Positions 62,745-64,000 of a stretch of 64,000 nucleotides of DNA are shown here, piece after piece; the first letter of the stretch is position 1, and every line of letters begins with the position of its first letter. The stretch comes from Methyloterricola oryzae. GTDB taxonomy: Bacteria; Pseudomonadota; Gammaproteobacteria; Methylococcales; Methylococcaceae. The notes under the pieces are model-generated. The model was not told the origin of the DNA. It saw only the letters and a list, made by a program, of their open reading frames with translations, and did not search any database. A program made the translations under genes and the position numbers. The stretch covers positions 806,001 through 870,000 of the forward strand of contig NZ_JYNS01000001.1 in the NCBI RefSeq assembly GCF_000934725.1. Reading direction: 5' to 3'.

Positions 62745-62765
62745 AAATACCAGGCGGGTATTTTT
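62745..62765. terminator. Bidirectional terminator between the kinase and the DMT permease
   Basis: AAATACC (62745-62751) pairs with GGTATTT (62757-62763) and is followed by TT, with A residues on the other side. It could serve the converging kinase gene and the permease gene. Confidence 0.5.
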
Positions 62766-62781
62766 GGGCCTGATCAATAAT

Positions 62782-63702
62782 TCACACCCGCCTTGCCGTC
62801 AGGAAGGGCAGGACCACCCCGCAAAGCAAAACCAGCCCGCACCCCACCAACGCGTTCGACCCTGGTGTGCGCGAGAACAGCAGAATGCTCCATAAAAGGC
62901 TCAAGACGGGAGAGAGATAGCCGACCGCGCTGACCAAGGCAGCAGGCGCCAATTGGTAGGCGCGGGTCATGTAATGCTGCGCGCCGCTGGCGGAGATGCC
63001 TCCCAGCAACATGATCAGCCACACGTCCGCACTGTCGGGCAGCACAAACCCCGCATAGGCGAAATAGGCCAGGTGCAGCGCAACCGCCACGATGCAGAAA
63101 TAGAAGATGACACTTTGCGGCGGATTGCTGCGCCCCGCGCGGGCGACCATCAGGTAGGCCAAAGCGGCGAGAAAGCCGGATCCCAGGGCCAGGGCTCTGC
63201 CGACCAGATCGGCCTGGTCGCGCTCCTCCGGCTTCAACAACAAAAACAAGCCGGCGAATGCCCCGACTATGGCGAACCACACCACGCCGCTATTGCGCTG
63301 GCCGAGGGTCCAGGGGCTAAGCAGGACCACGAACACGCCGCTGCTGGCGCCGATAAACGTGCTCTCGCCGGGGCCGATGCGCTGAATGGAGAAAAATGAC
63401 AGCATCAGCGCGGAGGCACCAAACAGCCCACGTAGCCAGAGCGACGCCCGGCCGTCGCCGAACAGGTCGCGAATCCGCCCGGACAACAGCGCTGGCGCCA
63501 TCAGCACGGCCAGATTCACCATGACCCGCACGAAGCTGACCACGGTGGAGGGCAGCGACGGCTGGCACAGGGCCGCCGCGTAGACGCAGACCGTCATGAT
63601 GGAGAACAGCAGGCAGGCGGCCAGCATGCAGGCCAGGCCGCGCCGCTTGTCGGAGCCACGCGCCGGGGATGCGTCGACCTGCCTCGTCCGGGCTTTCCTC
63701 AC
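62782..63702 (-). CDS. DMT-superfamily (EamA) permease
   Basis: The 306-residue inner-membrane protein has ten predicted helices arranged as two EamA repeats, the second containing 'LLGGISASGAQHYMTRAYQLAPAALVSAVGYLSPVLSLLWSILLF'-type signatures in short segments. Drug/metabolite transporters export small molecules; the substrate is unknown. The GTG start overlaps the exbD stop by four bases (63699-63702), so it is translated with the ExbD gene. Confidence 0.88.
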   Translation of the reverse strand: MRKARTRQVDASPARGSDKRRGLACMLAACLLFSIMTVCVYAAALCQPSLPSTVVSFVRVMVNLAVLMAPALLSGRIRDLFGDGRASLWLRGLFGASALMLSFFSIQRIGPGESTFIGASSGVFVVLLSPWTLGQRNSGVVWFAIVGAFAGLFLLLKPEERDQADLVGRALALGSGFLAALAYLMVARAGRSNPPQSVIFYFCIVAVALHLAYFAYAGFVLPDSADVWLIMLLGGISASGAQHYMTRAYQLAPAALVSAVGYLSPVLSLLWSILLFSRTPGSNALVGCGLVLLCGVVLPFLTARRV

Positions 63703-64000
63703 TCGCGGGTGATGAAAGCCAACTTGGTGATGCCAGCGCGGTGGGTCATGGCCATGGCCTCGGCGACGCGGCCATAAGACACGGCCTCATCCGCCTGGAA
63801 CTGCACGATCAGTTCAGGGTCTGCCTGCAACAGGCTTCTGAGTTGGGCCTCCAAGGTCTGTGGCTGCTGCGGCTGGTCGTTCAGGGTAATGGCGCCCTGG
63901 GCGTCGATGGCGACGGTGGCCACATGTTCGTCGGGCGTCGGATCGGTCTTCTCCGTCTTGGGCAGATCCACCCGCACAGCCTGGGTGAGCAACGGCGCGG
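63699..64000 (-). CDS. Biopolymer transport protein ExbD/TolR, C-terminal part (truncated by window end)
   Basis: The frame continues off the right edge, with in-frame codons reading A-P before 'LLTQAVRVDLPKTE', which is the segment following the single transmembrane helix of ExbD. The visible part is the periplasmic domain: 'VATVAIDAQGAITLNDQP', 'DPELIVQFQADEAVSYGRVAEAMAMTHRAGITKLAFIT'. ExbD works with ExbB and TonB to energise outer-membrane receptors such as BtuB. Full length is about 135-140 residues. Confidence 0.9.
   Translation of the reverse strand, partial: APLLTQAVRVDLPKTEKTDPTPDEHVATVAIDAQGAITLNDQPQQPQTLEAQLRSLLQADPELIVQFQADEAVSYGRVAEAMAMTHRAGITKLAFITRE

Noticed and set aside
1-64000. 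CRISPR arrays, rRNA genes, transposases or prophage genes
   Set aside because: No regular spaced repeats, rRNA signatures or transposase or phage motifs were seen on either strand.

Overview
The window is high-GC (by eye about 62-65 %) chromosomal DNA of a Gram-negative bacterium. The fabA/fabB pair, the opgG/opgH/opgD glucan genes, minCDE, cca, sixA and a TonB-dependent B12 receptor point to Gammaproteobacteria. A methylotroph-like lineage (Methylococcales or a relative) is possible but not proven. No replication origin, CRISPR array, rRNA or intact transposase was seen.

Layout. 1-4.9 kb: the end of a glycoside-hydrolase-like gene with a discoidin-like domain, a Tat-exported OpgD and a TEX30-type hydrolase. 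4.9-12.8 kb and 17.4-18.2 kb: a vitamin B12 operon headed by a cobalamin riboswitch (btuB, small membrane protein, cobO, PAP2 lipoprotein phosphatase, cobQ, cobU, cobT, cobC, then cobS). The operon is split by a 4.6-kb block at 12.8-17.4 kb that carries a sigma-54 promoter, a secreted DUF4114-like protein and an AT-richer MBOAT/SGNH acyltransferase pair. 18.2-21.9 kb: three uncharacterised exported proteins, including a papain-like protease fused to a VWA domain. 22.2-24.9 kb: ttcA, fabB, fabA. 25.2-31.2 kb: ABC exporter, PHP phosphoesterase, tag, an alcohol dehydrogenase, an old-yellow-enzyme reductase and an NTF2-like protein. 31.2-37.9 kb: a three-domain ACP/adenylation/PlsC protein, DUF2784, a cation/proton antiporter, DUF389 and an SH3 lipoprotein. 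38.1-47 kb: putA, ppnN and the opgG-orf-opgH operon. 47.3-53.5 kb: sixA, a palindrome-ended repeat, minCDE, a methyltransferase, small conserved proteins, a TauE/SafE permease and cca. 53.6-64 kb: a UPF0182 membrane protein, thiO, tRNA-Thr(CGT), a decayed Uma2-type gene, amylosucrase, a hybrid histidine kinase with an altered receiver, a DMT permease and the 3' end of exbD.

How the parts work together. The B12 block covers outer-membrane uptake, corrinoid adenosylation, cobyric acid formation, nucleotide-loop activation and final assembly. It lacks corrin-ring genes and cobD/cbiB. OpgG, OpgH and OpgD together make and tailor periplasmic beta-glucans. The least explained material is the block inside the B12 operon and the protease-VWA neighbourhood beside it. 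A candidate small RNA lies downstream of the amylosucrase gene.
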